The notes: generated from the letters alone by a model not told the origin. A DNA stretch of 49,361 bases from an uncultured Pseudomonadota bacterium (GCA_946479515.1 CAMLGF010000022.1:1-49361); one strand, 5' to 3'; shown: positions 29,565 through 38,043, counted from the stretch's first letter. Numbers and translations: made by a program.

Positions 29565-29695
29565 GAGTAATAAATGGCGCGCGCACTCTCCCTCGGGTGC
29601 GCGCCGGCAGGACAGAATCACCGAACATGCGGCGGGCCCCTTCTCGTCGCATTACCGCCGCGGTGCGCCTCCGCAAGCGCACCGCGGCTTTTTTT
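29565..29695 (+). ncRNA. Candidate structured small RNA, unassigned family
   Basis: A roughly 130-nt transcript is predicted from a promoter at 29529-29558 to an intrinsic terminator at 29657-29695. It contains a 5' hairpin (29579-29586 with 29597-29604, GCGCGCAC/GTGCGCGC, extendable by two pairs), a linker with ACAGAATCACCGAACATG, and the terminator hairpin. It lies in the 415-base gap between the divergent FadR-type and YtrA-type regulator genes. The remaining 29362-29528 shows nothing but the presumed FadR-gene promoter. An open frame passes through in phase with the ABC ATPase but lacks codon or family support. I do not recognise an RNA family. Confidence 0.45.
29657..29695 (+). terminator. 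Intrinsic terminator of the candidate small RNA
   Basis: GCCGCGGTGCGC (29657-29668) pairs perfectly with GCGCACCGCGGC (29677-29688) around an 8-base loop and is followed by seven T. It lies 81 bases before the YtrA-type gene, so it must end a transcript that begins upstream. Confidence 0.88.
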
Positions 29696-29752
29696 GTCTC
29701 GACGAGATCGTCGCGCCCGGAATCCATCGCGGGGCTGGCTTTGCGTGGGTAA

Positions 29753-29775
29753 CTGTGTATACACTGTATACACAG
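29753..29775. promoter_or_regulatory. Perfect palindromic operator at the YtrA-type gene start
   Basis: CTGTGTATACA and TGTATACACAG are perfect 11-bp arms around a single C and end one base before the ATG at 29777. The GT...AC-ended, TA-centred form fits operators of the YtrA branch of GntR repressors. It occupies the place of a ribosome-binding site, which suggests autoregulation and a very short leader. Confidence 0.8.
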
Positions 29776-29776
29776 C

Positions 29777-30157
29777 ATGTACAGCGGCATACACATCTCC
29801 CAGACCGACGCGCGCCCTCTGTATCTGCAGATCATGGAGCAGATCCGCGCGCGCATTGCCGCCGGCGACTGGGCGGCGGGCAAGGAATTGCCATCGATCC
29901 GCGCGCTCGCCGCTGCGCTCAATGTCAGCGTGATCACCATCAAGCGGGCCTATCTCGATCTGGAGAACGAGGGCGTGATCGTCACGCGCCACGGCAAGGG
30001 CTCGTTCGTCGCCGACGTGAATGGCCTGGCCGGCGAGCTGCAGGAACAGAAGCTCGACGAGCACCTGCACGCGGCCGCGGGCATTGCGCGGCAGATGGCA
30101 ATCACTCCGGAAGAACTCGCCACGCGCCTGCGCCGTGCGATGAAGGAAACCCGATGA
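29777..30157 (+). CDS. GntR-family repressor, YtrA subfamily
   Basis: A 126-residue repressor. The winged helix-turn-helix spans about residues 10-80 (PLYLQIMEQIRARIAAGDW, LPSIRALAAALNVSVITIKR, GVIVTRHGKGSFV), followed by only about 45 helical residues. This short C-terminus defines the YtrA subfamily, which typically controls a cotranscribed ABC transporter in response to envelope stress or antibiotics. The operator palindrome abuts the start codon. Its TGA overlaps the ATG of the ABC ATPase (ATGA), so it heads a coupled operon of five genes. Confidence 0.92.
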   Translation: MYSGIHISQTDARPLYLQIMEQIRARIAAGDWAAGKELPSIRALAAALNVSVITIKRAYLDLENEGVIVTRHGKGSFVADVNGLAGELQEQKLDEHLHAAAGIARQMAITPEELATRLRRAMKETR

Positions 30158-31059
30158 CCACGAACCGACACGATGAAACCCGGCACATCGAGATGAGGGG
30201 CGTTGGCAAGGCGTTCCGATTCTTCACGCTGCAGGACATCAGCTTCGATCTCGAGCCCGGCCAGGTGATGGGCTTCGTCGGCCCGAACGGCGCCGGCAAG
30301 TCCACGACCATACGCCTCGCAATGGGAATGATCGCCGCCGACGTGGGCGAGATCCGCGTGCTCGGCTGCCCGATGCCCGAGGCCCAGGCCTTCGCCAAAC
30401 GCGACGTCGGCTACGTGTCCGCGGACATGCGCCTGCTGCCAAATGCTTCGTTGGGCTGGCACATGAATCTCGCCGCGTCAATCTACCCTGCCTGGGATGC
30501 GGGCTATGCCGCCACGCTGGTGAAGCGTTTCAATCTGCGCACCGAGCAGAAGGCGCGCGCGCTGTCCCATGGCGAGCACATCAAGGCGGCGCTGCTGCTC
30601 GCCCTCGCCCGCCGTCCGCGGCTGCTGATCCTGGATGAACCGACGACGGGCCTCGACCCGGTGGCACGCCACGAGATGATCACGGAATTCATGGACGTCC
30701 TGCGGGACGAAAGCCGCTCCATCCTCTTTTCGTCGCACAACACCGTGGATGTGGAACGCATCTCGGATCGCATCACCTTCCTCGATCGCGGCCGCCTCGT
30801 GGCCAGCAGCGACAAGGAGGAGTTCCTGGACCGGTGGCGGCGCATCGAGGTGCAAATGCCGGCGGGCGCGAGTCTTCCCGAACTGCCCCACATCGTCGGC
30901 CGGGCTTCGGACGGCCACTTCCACACCCTGACCACGGACCGCTTCAGCGAGCTGCAGATCGCACGGCTCGGCAGCGCGGTTCGCCAGGTGCATCGCATGA
31001 GCCTCGAGGAGATCTTCGTCGCCAACGTCATGCATCACCGGGAGGCGCGCGGCCAATGA
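30154..31059 (+). CDS. ABC transporter ATP-binding protein
   Basis: A 301-residue ATPase of the ABC-2 exporter type. Walker A is VGPNGAGKSTT, Walker B is LLILDEPTTGLDP, and the switch His is in ILFSSHNTVDVERISDR. The signature motif is degenerate (LSHGE instead of LSGGQ), as seen in YtrB-like ATPases of this regulator class. After about residue 215 the C-terminal extension is variable. The ATG overlaps the regulator stop and the gene ends in another ATGA overlap with the permease. The partner permease is the next gene. Confidence 0.92.
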   Translation: MTTNRHDETRHIEMRGVGKAFRFFTLQDISFDLEPGQVMGFVGPNGAGKSTTIRLAMGMIAADVGEIRVLGCPMPEAQAFAKRDVGYVSADMRLLPNASLGWHMNLAASIYPAWDAGYAATLVKRFNLRTEQKARALSHGEHIKAALLLALARRPRLLILDEPTTGLDPVARHEMITEFMDVLRDESRSILFSSHNTVDVERISDRITFLDRGRLVASSDKEEFLDRWRRIEVQMPAGASLPELPHIVGRASDGHFHTLTTDRFSELQIARLGSAVRQVHRMSLEEIFVANVMHHREARGQ

Positions 31060-31724
31060 GCATCGTCACCCGCAAGCTCATCGGCAAGGAGTTGTACGTC
31101 AATCGCTGGTTCATCGGCGGCGCCGCCGTCGCGGGCGTGCTTTCCGCGGCCGTGGCGTCTTACGGCAAGACGGCGTTCAACATCGGCGCGCTCACCTGGC
31201 TCACTACCGTCATCGCCTTCGGCGTGATGATCGCCATCTACGGCGTCATGAACGAGCGCAAGGAGAACTCCCTGCAGTTCGTGCTCAGCCTGCCGTTGTC
31301 GATCCACGAGTATGTGCGCGCCAAGCTCTTCGGCCTGCTGCTGTGCTTTCTCATCCCCTGGACATTCGCGGTGGCGGCCGCGGTGTGGCTGGTGCTCGGT
31401 ACGGCCCACGTGCCAGACGGCCTTCTGCCCTACACGCTGTTGCTGAGTCTCTACATGTTCACCAATTTCGCCGTGGTCCTGTGCGGCACGCTGCATGCGC
31501 GCACCGATGCCCTGGTGTCGGCGGTGATCGTCGTCACCAACATGGGGGTCAGCGTGTTCATGTTCACGGTGGGCACGCTGCCGGGCCTCACCGCCCACAT
31601 GCAGGGGGCCACGCCGGTGTGGAACGGCACCTTCTTCAATGTCCTGATCGTCGAACTCATCGTACTGGCCATCGCCATCACGCTGCCGCTGGCCACGGCC
31701 GCGCGTCGTCGCGACTTCATCTGA
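31056..31724 (+). CDS. ABC-2 type permease
   Basis: A 222-residue integral membrane protein with six hydrophobic segments (near residues 17-37, 45-65, 95-117, 125-147, 155-175 and 195-213). The amphipathic loop NERKENSLQFVLSLPLSIHEYVRAK between helices 2 and 3 is the coupling region typical of ABC-2 permeases. It pairs with the ATPase directly upstream (ATGA overlap). The open frame extends upstream inside the ATPase gene, but the ATG at 31056 is clearly the start. The substrate is unknown. Confidence 0.88.
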   Translation: MSIVTRKLIGKELYVNRWFIGGAAVAGVLSAAVASYGKTAFNIGALTWLTTVIAFGVMIAIYGVMNERKENSLQFVLSLPLSIHEYVRAKLFGLLLCFLIPWTFAVAAAVWLVLGTAHVPDGLLPYTLLLSLYMFTNFAVVLCGTLHARTDALVSAVIVVTNMGVSVFMFTVGTLPGLTAHMQGATPVWNGTFFNVLIVELIVLAIAITLPLATAARRRDFI

Positions 31725-31734
31725 GGAATCGTCC

Positions 31735-33858
31735 ATGAATGTCTCCCACGAACCCCGATTGCACGCGCTCGACGCGGTGCGCGGCTTCGCCCTGCTGCTG
31801 GGCGTGGCCTTTCATGCCGCGCTGTCGTTCATGCCCGGTTGGCCGCCGGGCCTCTGGGCCATGTCCGACAATTCGCCCAGCCCCTTCCTGAGCGACGCCG
31901 CGTTCGTCGCGCACGTATTCCGCATGTCGCTGTTCTTCTTCATCGCAGGATTCTTCGCTCGCCTGCTCCACCAGAAACTGGGCACGGGTGGCTTCTGGAA
32001 GAACCGCCTCAGGCGCATCGTGATTCCCCTGGTCTGCGGCTGGGTGATCCTCGTGCCCCTGGTCCTGTGGATCTGGACCGCCGGCCTCACCCGCCAGCTC
32101 GGCGGACCGCCGCCGGCCATGCCCATGCCCGAGGGCTGGTTCCCGCTGGTCCATCTCTGGTTTCTCTATCTACTGACCCTGCTGTATGGGGCTGCGCTCG
32201 CGGTGCGCGCACTGATCGCGCGCCTCGACCCGCGGCAGGCGTTTCGGGCCCTGGTGGACCGGGTCGTGGCCGCATCGCTGCGCACGCCGCTCGCGGCATT
32301 CACGCTCGGCGTGCCGCTGGCGGTCGCACTCGCGGCGCTGCCGATGTGGTTCTACTGGCAGGGCATCCCGACGCCGGACAGCTCGCTCGTGCCCAATGCC
32401 CCGGCCCTGATCGGCTTCGGCACGGCATTCGCCTTCGGCTGGCTGGTGCAGCGCGCCGCGGGTGCACTCGCCGCGCTCCAGAAGACCTGGGCGATGAATC
32501 TGGCGCTGGGCATCGGCGCGACGGCGTGGTTGCTGCACACTCTGCACACTTCGCCGATGGCGCAGCCTGGCCTGCCTGCCCTCTCCTTTGCCTATGTGTT
32601 CGGTATTGCCGTCTGGGGCTGGTCGCTAGGCCTGACGGGCGCCTCTCTGCGATTCCTCTCCGACTACAGCCCGACGCGCCGCTACATCGCCGACGCCTCG
32701 TACTGGATCTACCTGGCGCACCTGCCGCTGGTGGCCGCACTGCAGGTCTGGGTGGGTGCATGGCCGCTGCACTGGACCCTCAAGTTCCCGTTCATCCTGA
32801 TCGCGAGCTTCGCGGCGCTGTTCGCGAGCTATCACTGGTTGGTGCGCCCGACCGTCATCGGCCAGCTGTTGAATGGCCGCAGGTATCGGCGCGGCGGCGC
32901 GCCGATTGCTCCGGCCTTGCCCGTGACAGATTCGCGCGTATCGCGCACCGCCACCGCCGATGAGCCCGTGGCCGAGCTGCGCGGCATCACCAAGAAGTTC
33001 GGTACGGTCACGGCCCTGAACGGCATCGACATCCAGGTGCACGGCGGCGAATTGCTGGCGGTGCTCGGCCCGAACGGCGCGGGCAAGTCGACGGCGATCT
33101 CACTGTGGCTGGGCCTCGCCGAGGCGGATGCCGGTGAGGTCTCGCTGCTCGGCGGTTCGCCGCAGGACGTGGCGCAACGCCAGGGGCTGGGCGTGATGAT
33201 GCAGGACGTGGAGCTTCCCAAGGAACTCACCCCCCGCGAGCAGGTTCGCCTGGCGTCCAGCTACTACTCGGATCCGCTGCCGCTAGCCGAGACGCTGGCG
33301 CGCGCGGGCGTCACCGCCTTCGCCGACAGGCCCTACGGCAAGCTGTCGGGAGGCCAGAAGCGCCTGGCGCAGTTCGCGGTGGCCATCTGCGGGCAGCCGC
33401 GCGTGCTGTTCCTCGATGAGCCGACGGTGGGACTCGACGTGCAGGCGCGCGAGGCACTGTGGAACAGCATCCGCACGCTGCTCGCGGCCGGCTGCTCGAT
33501 CGTGCTCACCACCCATTACCTGGAGGAAGCCGAGGCGCTCGCGCATCGGGTCGCGGTCATCACACAGGGGCGTGTCATCGCCTCGGGCAGCGTCGATGAC
33601 ATGCGGGCGCTGGTGTCGCGGCGCCAGATCAGCTGCGAGTCGCGGCTCGGCGCCGACGAGGTGCGCGCCTGGCCCGGCGTGATCGACGCGCGTACGGATC
33701 GCGGCCGGCTGCACATCACCGCCAGCGACGCCGAAGGCGTAGTGCGCCGGCTGCTGGCGGCCGACACGGCGCTCGGCCGGCTCGAAGTGCGCCAGGCCGG
33801 CCTGAACGACGCTTTCAATGAGCTCACCAGTCGCCCCCTTACTCGCGAGGCCGCATGA
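31735..33858 (+). CDS. Acyltransferase-3 / ABC ATPase fusion protein
   Basis: A 707-residue two-part protein in one uninterrupted frame. Residues about 1-380 are a ten-helix membrane acyltransferase-3 domain: LHALDAVRGFALLLGVAFHA carries the conserved R/H region, then RNRLRRIVIP-like KNRLRRIVIPLV, and the C-terminal DASYWIYLAHLPLVA. After a Pro/Ala/Thr linker (about 385-408) comes a complete ABC ATPase: Walker A GPNGAGKST (about 446), signature LSGGQKRLAQF (about 536), Walker B VLFLDEP (about 560) and switch His in TTHYLEEAEAL (about 594). Acyltransferase-3 proteins move acyl groups onto sugars or lipids at the membrane. No ATG for a separate ATPase is seen. Stop overlaps the next permease start. 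Confidence 0.9.
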   Translation: MNVSHEPRLHALDAVRGFALLLGVAFHAALSFMPGWPPGLWAMSDNSPSPFLSDAAFVAHVFRMSLFFFIAGFFARLLHQKLGTGGFWKNRLRRIVIPLVCGWVILVPLVLWIWTAGLTRQLGGPPPAMPMPEGWFPLVHLWFLYLLTLLYGAALAVRALIARLDPRQAFRALVDRVVAASLRTPLAAFTLGVPLAVALAALPMWFYWQGIPTPDSSLVPNAPALIGFGTAFAFGWLVQRAAGALAALQKTWAMNLALGIGATAWLLHTLHTSPMAQPGLPALSFAYVFGIAVWGWSLGLTGASLRFLSDYSPTRRYIADASYWIYLAHLPLVAALQVWVGAWPLHWTLKFPFILIASFAALFASYHWLVRPTVIGQLLNGRRYRRGGAPIAPALPVTDSRVSRTATADEPVAELRGITKKFGTVTALNGIDIQVHGGELLAVLGPNGAGKSTAISLWLGLAEADAGEVSLLGGSPQDVAQRQGLGVMMQDVELPKELTPREQVRLASSYYSDPLPLAETLARAGVTAFADRPYGKLSGGQKRLAQFAVAICGQPRVLFLDEPTVGLDVQAREALWNSIRTLLAAGCSIVLTTHYLEEAEALAHRVAVITQGRVIASGSVDDMRALVSRRQISCESRLGADEVRAWPGVIDARTDRGRLHITASDAEGVVRRLLAADTALGRLEVRQAGLNDAFNELTSRPLTREAA

Positions 33859-34652
33859 ACACCCAGACACTCAACAATCACACCATCCCCGGCACTCCGG
33901 GCCTGGAGCGACTGCTCCGCGCGTATCTGGAAGAAGTGCGTTGCGAAGCACTGCGGCTGCTGCGCAATCCCAGCCTGGTGTTCCCGGTGCTCGTCATGCC
34001 GGTGGCGCTGTATGCGCTGTTCGCGCTGGTCATCGCCGGCGAGGCCATCGACAAGGATCCGCAGCTGGGCGTGTTCATGTTCTCCGCGTTCTCGGTCATG
34101 TCGATCAGCATGCCGGCGCTGTTCGGCCTGAGCAGTTCCCTGGCCCTTGAGAGAGAGATGGGGCTGATGCGACTCAAGCGCGCGCAACCGGCGCCCACCG
34201 GCTCCTGGCTGGTGGCGAAGCTGGTCTGCGGCGTGGCATTCGGCGCACTCGCGTTCCTGCCGATGATCGTGCTGGCGACCGTAACCGGCAAGCTGTCGCT
34301 GGGCACCGGCGCGCTGGTCAGCCTGAGCCTCACGCTCATGGCCTGCTCGATACCCTTCTGCGCCATGGGGCTGATGATGGGCTCGCTGGTCAAGGGCTCG
34401 GCCGCGGCCGGCTACGCCAACCTCGTCTATCTACCCGGCTGCTATCTTTCGGGCATGTTCTTCCCGCTGCCGAAATCCATGTACTGGCAGACGCCGATCT
34501 GGCCGCAGTTCCACGTCACCCAGCTCGCCATGCATGCCGCCGGCATCGGCAAACTGCAGTACGAGCCGTTGACCATGGCGCTGGCCGGCACCGCGGGCTT
34601 CACGGTGCTGTTCAGCGCGATCGCCATCTGGCGGCTGGCACGCAAGGGCTGA
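33855..34652 (+). CDS. ABC-2 type permease, partner of the fusion ATPase
   Basis: A 265-residue permease with six predicted helices (near 35-58, 68-90, 118-140, 145-165, 175-195 and 235-255). It begins with a soluble helix (LERLLRAYLEEVRCEALRLL) before helix 1, and the LALEREMGLMRLKRAQP segment after helix 2 is the coupling region. The conserved LPGCYLSGMFFPL before the last helix is typical of ABC-2 permeases. The ATG overlaps the fusion gene stop, so it is probably the cognate permease of that ATPase half. It is the last gene of the operon; no clear terminator follows. Confidence 0.9.
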   Translation: MNTQTLNNHTIPGTPGLERLLRAYLEEVRCEALRLLRNPSLVFPVLVMPVALYALFALVIAGEAIDKDPQLGVFMFSAFSVMSISMPALFGLSSSLALEREMGLMRLKRAQPAPTGSWLVAKLVCGVAFGALAFLPMIVLATVTGKLSLGTGALVSLSLTLMACSIPFCAMGLMMGSLVKGSAAAGYANLVYLPGCYLSGMFFPLPKSMYWQTPIWPQFHVTQLAMHAAGIGKLQYEPLTMALAGTAGFTVLFSAIAIWRLARKG

Positions 34653-34763
34653 CACCAGACGCAGCTGCCCGTCCGCATCCGTGGGCCGGCGTGCGGCGCT
34701 TCTAAACGACCGCTCCCCTGCGCTATGTTCGCGGTATCGAACGCGGACGACCGGGGGACCACG

Positions 34764-35930
34764 ATGAGCGGCAATGATCGGCGCGAGTTCCTGCGACAGG
34801 CGGGGCTCGCGGGCATGTTGTCGGCCCTCGCACCTGCGGCGCTGCAGTCGGCGATGGCGCAGTCCGGCGCATTCACGGTGGAGCCGGCGAACTCGACCCC
34901 AGCCACGCCCCCCAGGCACCACATCCGGTTCGCGGCCATCGGCCTCGACCACGCACACATCTTCAGCATGTGCGCGGCGGTCAAGCGCGGTGGTGGCGAG
35001 CTCGTCTCCTTCTACGCCACGGATCCGCGGCAGATCGCGGCATTCCGCAAGCAATTCGGCGAAGTGAAGCTGGCCGCGACCGAGCAGGAAATCCTCGACG
35101 ACGAATCGATCCAGCTGGTCGCCGCCGCGCCCATACCCGACCAGCGTGCGCCGCTCGGCATCCGCGTGATGAAGGCCGGCAAGGATTATCTGGCAGACAA
35201 GCCCGGCATCATCACGCTCCGGCAGCTCGCCGACGTGCGCAAGGCCGTGAAGGAAACCGGCCGCAAGTTCGCCATCCTCTATTCCGAGCGGCTGGAGGTG
35301 CGCTCGGCGGTGTATGCCGGCGAGCTCGTCAGGCAAGGCGCCATCGGCCGCGTCGTGCAGACCGTGAACCTGGCGCCACACCGCATGAATGCGCCCTCCC
35401 GGCCCGAATGGTTTTTCGACAAGGCCCGCTATGGCGGCATCCTCTGCGACATCGGCTCGCACCAGGCCGATCAGTTCCTCCATTACACGAACAGCACGCG
35501 CGCCAGGGTGGTCGCGGCCCAGGCCGGCAACGTCAATTTTCCGCAGTATCCGCGCTTCGAGGATTTCGGCGACGTGGTGCTGTCGGGCAATGGCGGCACC
35601 GGCTACGTGCGCGTCGACTGGTTCACGCCCGACGGTCTTTCGACCTGGGGCGATGGCCGGCTGTTCATCCTCGGCACCGAGGGCTACATCGAGCTGCGCA
35701 AGTACATCAACGTGGCGTCCAATCTCACGGGCGGCAATCATCTCTACATCGTCGACCGCAAGCAGGCGCGCTACATCGACTGCAAGAACGTGGATCTGCC
35801 CTTCGGGCCGCAGTTCGTCGCCGATATCGTCAATCGCACCAGCGAGGCACAGGACCAGGAGCGGGCATTGCTGGCGGCCGAACTGGTGCTGAAGGCCCAG
35901 AAGGTGGCCCGCAATCCGATTTCCGCTTGA
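34764..35930 (+). CDS. Gfo/Idh/MocA-family oxidoreductase, Tat-exported
   Basis: A 388-residue NAD(P)-type oxidoreductase. A Tat signal occupies about 1-33 (NDRREFLRQAGLAGML ... ALQSAMAQ), followed by the Rossmann domain (FAAIGLDHAHI, DKPGIITL; the usual EKP is DKP) and the alpha/beta catalytic domain (GGILCDIGSHQADQFLHY with the catalytic-type D..H). Exported members usually keep the cofactor bound. The ATG at 34764 is preferred over an upstream one at 34725 because GGGGGA precedes it and the twin-arginine is then close to the N-terminus. Twenty bases later begins the esterase fusion gene, so the two probably form an operon acting on a sugar derivative. Confidence 0.92.
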   Translation: MSGNDRREFLRQAGLAGMLSALAPAALQSAMAQSGAFTVEPANSTPATPPRHHIRFAAIGLDHAHIFSMCAAVKRGGGELVSFYATDPRQIAAFRKQFGEVKLAATEQEILDDESIQLVAAAPIPDQRAPLGIRVMKAGKDYLADKPGIITLRQLADVRKAVKETGRKFAILYSERLEVRSAVYAGELVRQGAIGRVVQTVNLAPHRMNAPSRPEWFFDKARYGGILCDIGSHQADQFLHYTNSTRARVVAAQAGNVNFPQYPRFEDFGDVVLSGNGGTGYVRVDWFTPDGLSTWGDGRLFILGTEGYIELRKYINVASNLTGGNHLYIVDRKQARYIDCKNVDLPFGPQFVADIVNRTSEAQDQERALLAAELVLKAQKVARNPISA

Positions 35931-35949
35931 GAACGTCCCGAGGAAAAAC

Positions 35950-37989
35950 ATGAAGACCTGGAAGTGCGCGCTCGCCGCGCTGTTCATCTGCGCCGGTGCG
36001 GCGCGTGCCGACGAACACGCAGGACCGCAGTTCGTGCCCTATCACGCCAACAGCATCTACGCGCTGGACGAAACCGTCGGCTGGAACGTGACGCTGCCCT
36101 GGTCATCGCGCGGCGTCAGCTACGTCATCCGCCGGAACAATCTCGAGGAGATCGGCCGCGGCAGCATCAAGCCCGGGACACCCGCGAAAATCGAAGTGAA
36201 GCTCGCCGAGCCGGGCATGGTGTACGTCGAAGTCACCGAGCACGTCGCCGGCGCCAAGCCGCGCGCGCTCGGTGCCGCCGTCGCACCCGAGAAGATCCAG
36301 CCCGCGATTCCCGCGCCGCCGGACTTCGACGCGTTCTGGTCCGCCAAGATCAAGGCGCTGCGCAAAGTGGCGGTGAAACCCGAGCTCACCGAAAAACCCA
36401 GCGACAAGGACGGCGTCGATTTCGCCATCCTGAAAATGAATCACGTCGACGGCCGGCATGTCTGGGGACAGGTCGCACGGCCGCACGACGAGACAGGCCG
36501 GAAGAAGTATCCGGGCCTGATCATCCTGCAGTGGGCCAGCCCACCGTACCCGCTGCAGAAATCCTGGGTGACGGATCGCGCCGCCGAAGGCTGGCTGGCC
36601 GTGAACATCGAGCCCCACGACGTGATGCCCGATCAACCGCAGGCGTATTACGACGCGCTGCCGGACTCGCTCAAGAGCTACAACACCATCGAGACCCGCA
36701 ATCGCGACAAGAACTATTTCCTCTACATGTACCTGGCCGATCTTCGCGCCGTGGATTACCTCGCGAGCCGTCCCGACTGGGATGGCAGGACGCTGGTGGT
36801 CATGGGCACGAGCATGGGTGGACAGCAAGGCCTGTGCACGGCCGGCCTGCATCCCAAGGTGACGCACCTGCTGGTGAACGTACCCGCGGGCGCCGACGTC
36901 AATGGCACGGCGCATGGACGGCGCACGGGTTATCCGTTCTGGGACCCGAACGATCCCCAGGTGCTCGAGACCGCGCAGTATTTCGACACCGCGAACTGCG
37001 CCGCGCGCATTCGCGTGCCCTCTCTCGTGTCAATGGGCTTCATCGACACGGCAACGCCGCCGGTGGGTATCTGGGCGGCCTTCAACCAGATCCGGGCGCC
37101 CAAGGAAGCGGCGCCCATGCCGGAGTCGCCGCACAACCATCTGGCCACGCCCGAACAGTCGAAGCCCTGGAACGACCGTTCCACCGCCTGGCTGGACGCG
37201 CTGGTCAAGGGCCGTCCACCGCTGGAACCCGCCGACCAGCCGCTGCCGCGCACCGACGCGAATTCGCTGCAGGCGCACGAGGAACTGCTGGCCAAGCGCA
37301 ACGCCGGGCAGATCGACGTGTACTTCGTGGGCGATTCGATCACGCGCCGCTGGGGCACCAGCGACCCGCAGTACGCCGAGGCATTCGCCAACTGGAAGCA
37401 GAACTTCACCGGCTGGAATGCGGCGAATTTCGCCTGGGGCGGCGACCAGACGCAGAACATGCTCTGGCGCCTGGCACACGGCGAGATGGATGGTGTGCAT
37501 CCCAAGGTCATCGTCGTCATGGCCGGCACCAACAACGTGGGGCGGCGCTCGCCGGCCGGCGATACCGTGCAGCGCGCCGACGAAGTGGCGCGCGGCGTGT
37601 CGGCGCTTGTCCGCGACCTGCGTCGGAGGGCTCCGCAGGCCACGTTGATCCTCACGGCCATCACGCCGCGCGACGACAACGTGGCCGTCATGCCCATCAT
37701 CGACCGCGCCAATCAGCAGATCGCGCGGCTGGCCGATGGCAAGTCGATTCGTTACATAAACATCAACGACAAACTGGCCTTTGCGGATGGGCACTTGCGC
37801 GAAGGGATGGCCAGCGATGGTCTGCACCTCTCGCCGCAGGCGTACCAGATCTGGGCCGATGCGCTGAAGCCGCTGCTCACCGAGATTCTGGGGCCGCCCG
37901 CAGCCGTCGACCATGCGCCGCCCCCCAGCTCCGACCCCAGTGCCAGAACCAGCGCCAGAACTCGCGGCGACCCGCCGCAAAAGCCGTGA
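35950..37989 (+). CDS. Two-domain esterase: acetyl-xylan-esterase-like alpha/beta hydrolase plus SGNH hydrolase
   Basis: A 679-residue exported protein with a signal peptide (about 1-20, ending ARA). After a beta-rich segment (about 25-115), residues about 120-415 form an AXE1-like alpha/beta hydrolase with nucleophile S288 in GTSMGGQQ, Asp366 in GFIDTATPP and His395 or His397 in SPHNH. A second domain (about 440-655) is an SGNH/GDSL hydrolase: block I GDSIT (S463), block II Gly in WGGDQTQNM, block III GTNN (N528), block V DGLHLS (D623, H626). Both triads look intact. Such esterases remove acetyl groups from xylan, pectin or cephalosporin-like esters. The C-terminal tail is Pro/Ser-rich. It follows the oxidoreductase by 19 bases. 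Confidence 0.93.
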   Translation: MKTWKCALAALFICAGAARADEHAGPQFVPYHANSIYALDETVGWNVTLPWSSRGVSYVIRRNNLEEIGRGSIKPGTPAKIEVKLAEPGMVYVEVTEHVAGAKPRALGAAVAPEKIQPAIPAPPDFDAFWSAKIKALRKVAVKPELTEKPSDKDGVDFAILKMNHVDGRHVWGQVARPHDETGRKKYPGLIILQWASPPYPLQKSWVTDRAAEGWLAVNIEPHDVMPDQPQAYYDALPDSLKSYNTIETRNRDKNYFLYMYLADLRAVDYLASRPDWDGRTLVVMGTSMGGQQGLCTAGLHPKVTHLLVNVPAGADVNGTAHGRRTGYPFWDPNDPQVLETAQYFDTANCAARIRVPSLVSMGFIDTATPPVGIWAAFNQIRAPKEAAPMPESPHNHLATPEQSKPWNDRSTAWLDALVKGRPPLEPADQPLPRTDANSLQAHEELLAKRNAGQIDVYFVGDSITRRWGTSDPQYAEAFANWKQNFTGWNAANFAWGGDQTQNMLWRLAHGEMDGVHPKVIVVMAGTNNVGRRSPAGDTVQRADEVARGVSALVRDLRRRAPQATLILTAITPRDDNVAVMPIIDRANQQIARLADGKSIRYININDKLAFADGHLREGMASDGLHLSPQAYQIWADALKPLLTEILGPPAAVDHAPPPSSDPSARTSARTRGDPPQKP

Positions 37990-38043
37990 CCAATTGAGAT
38001 GGCGGGAGCAAGATAACCGCAGGGAGTCTCTCGGAGGTCCCGG

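Noticed and set aside
29455..30153. In-frame extension upstream of the ABC ATPase through the regulator gene and the small-RNA region
   Set aside because: It crosses a perfect terminator, the operator and the whole YtrA-type gene; the ATG at 30154 coupled by ATGA is the natural start.
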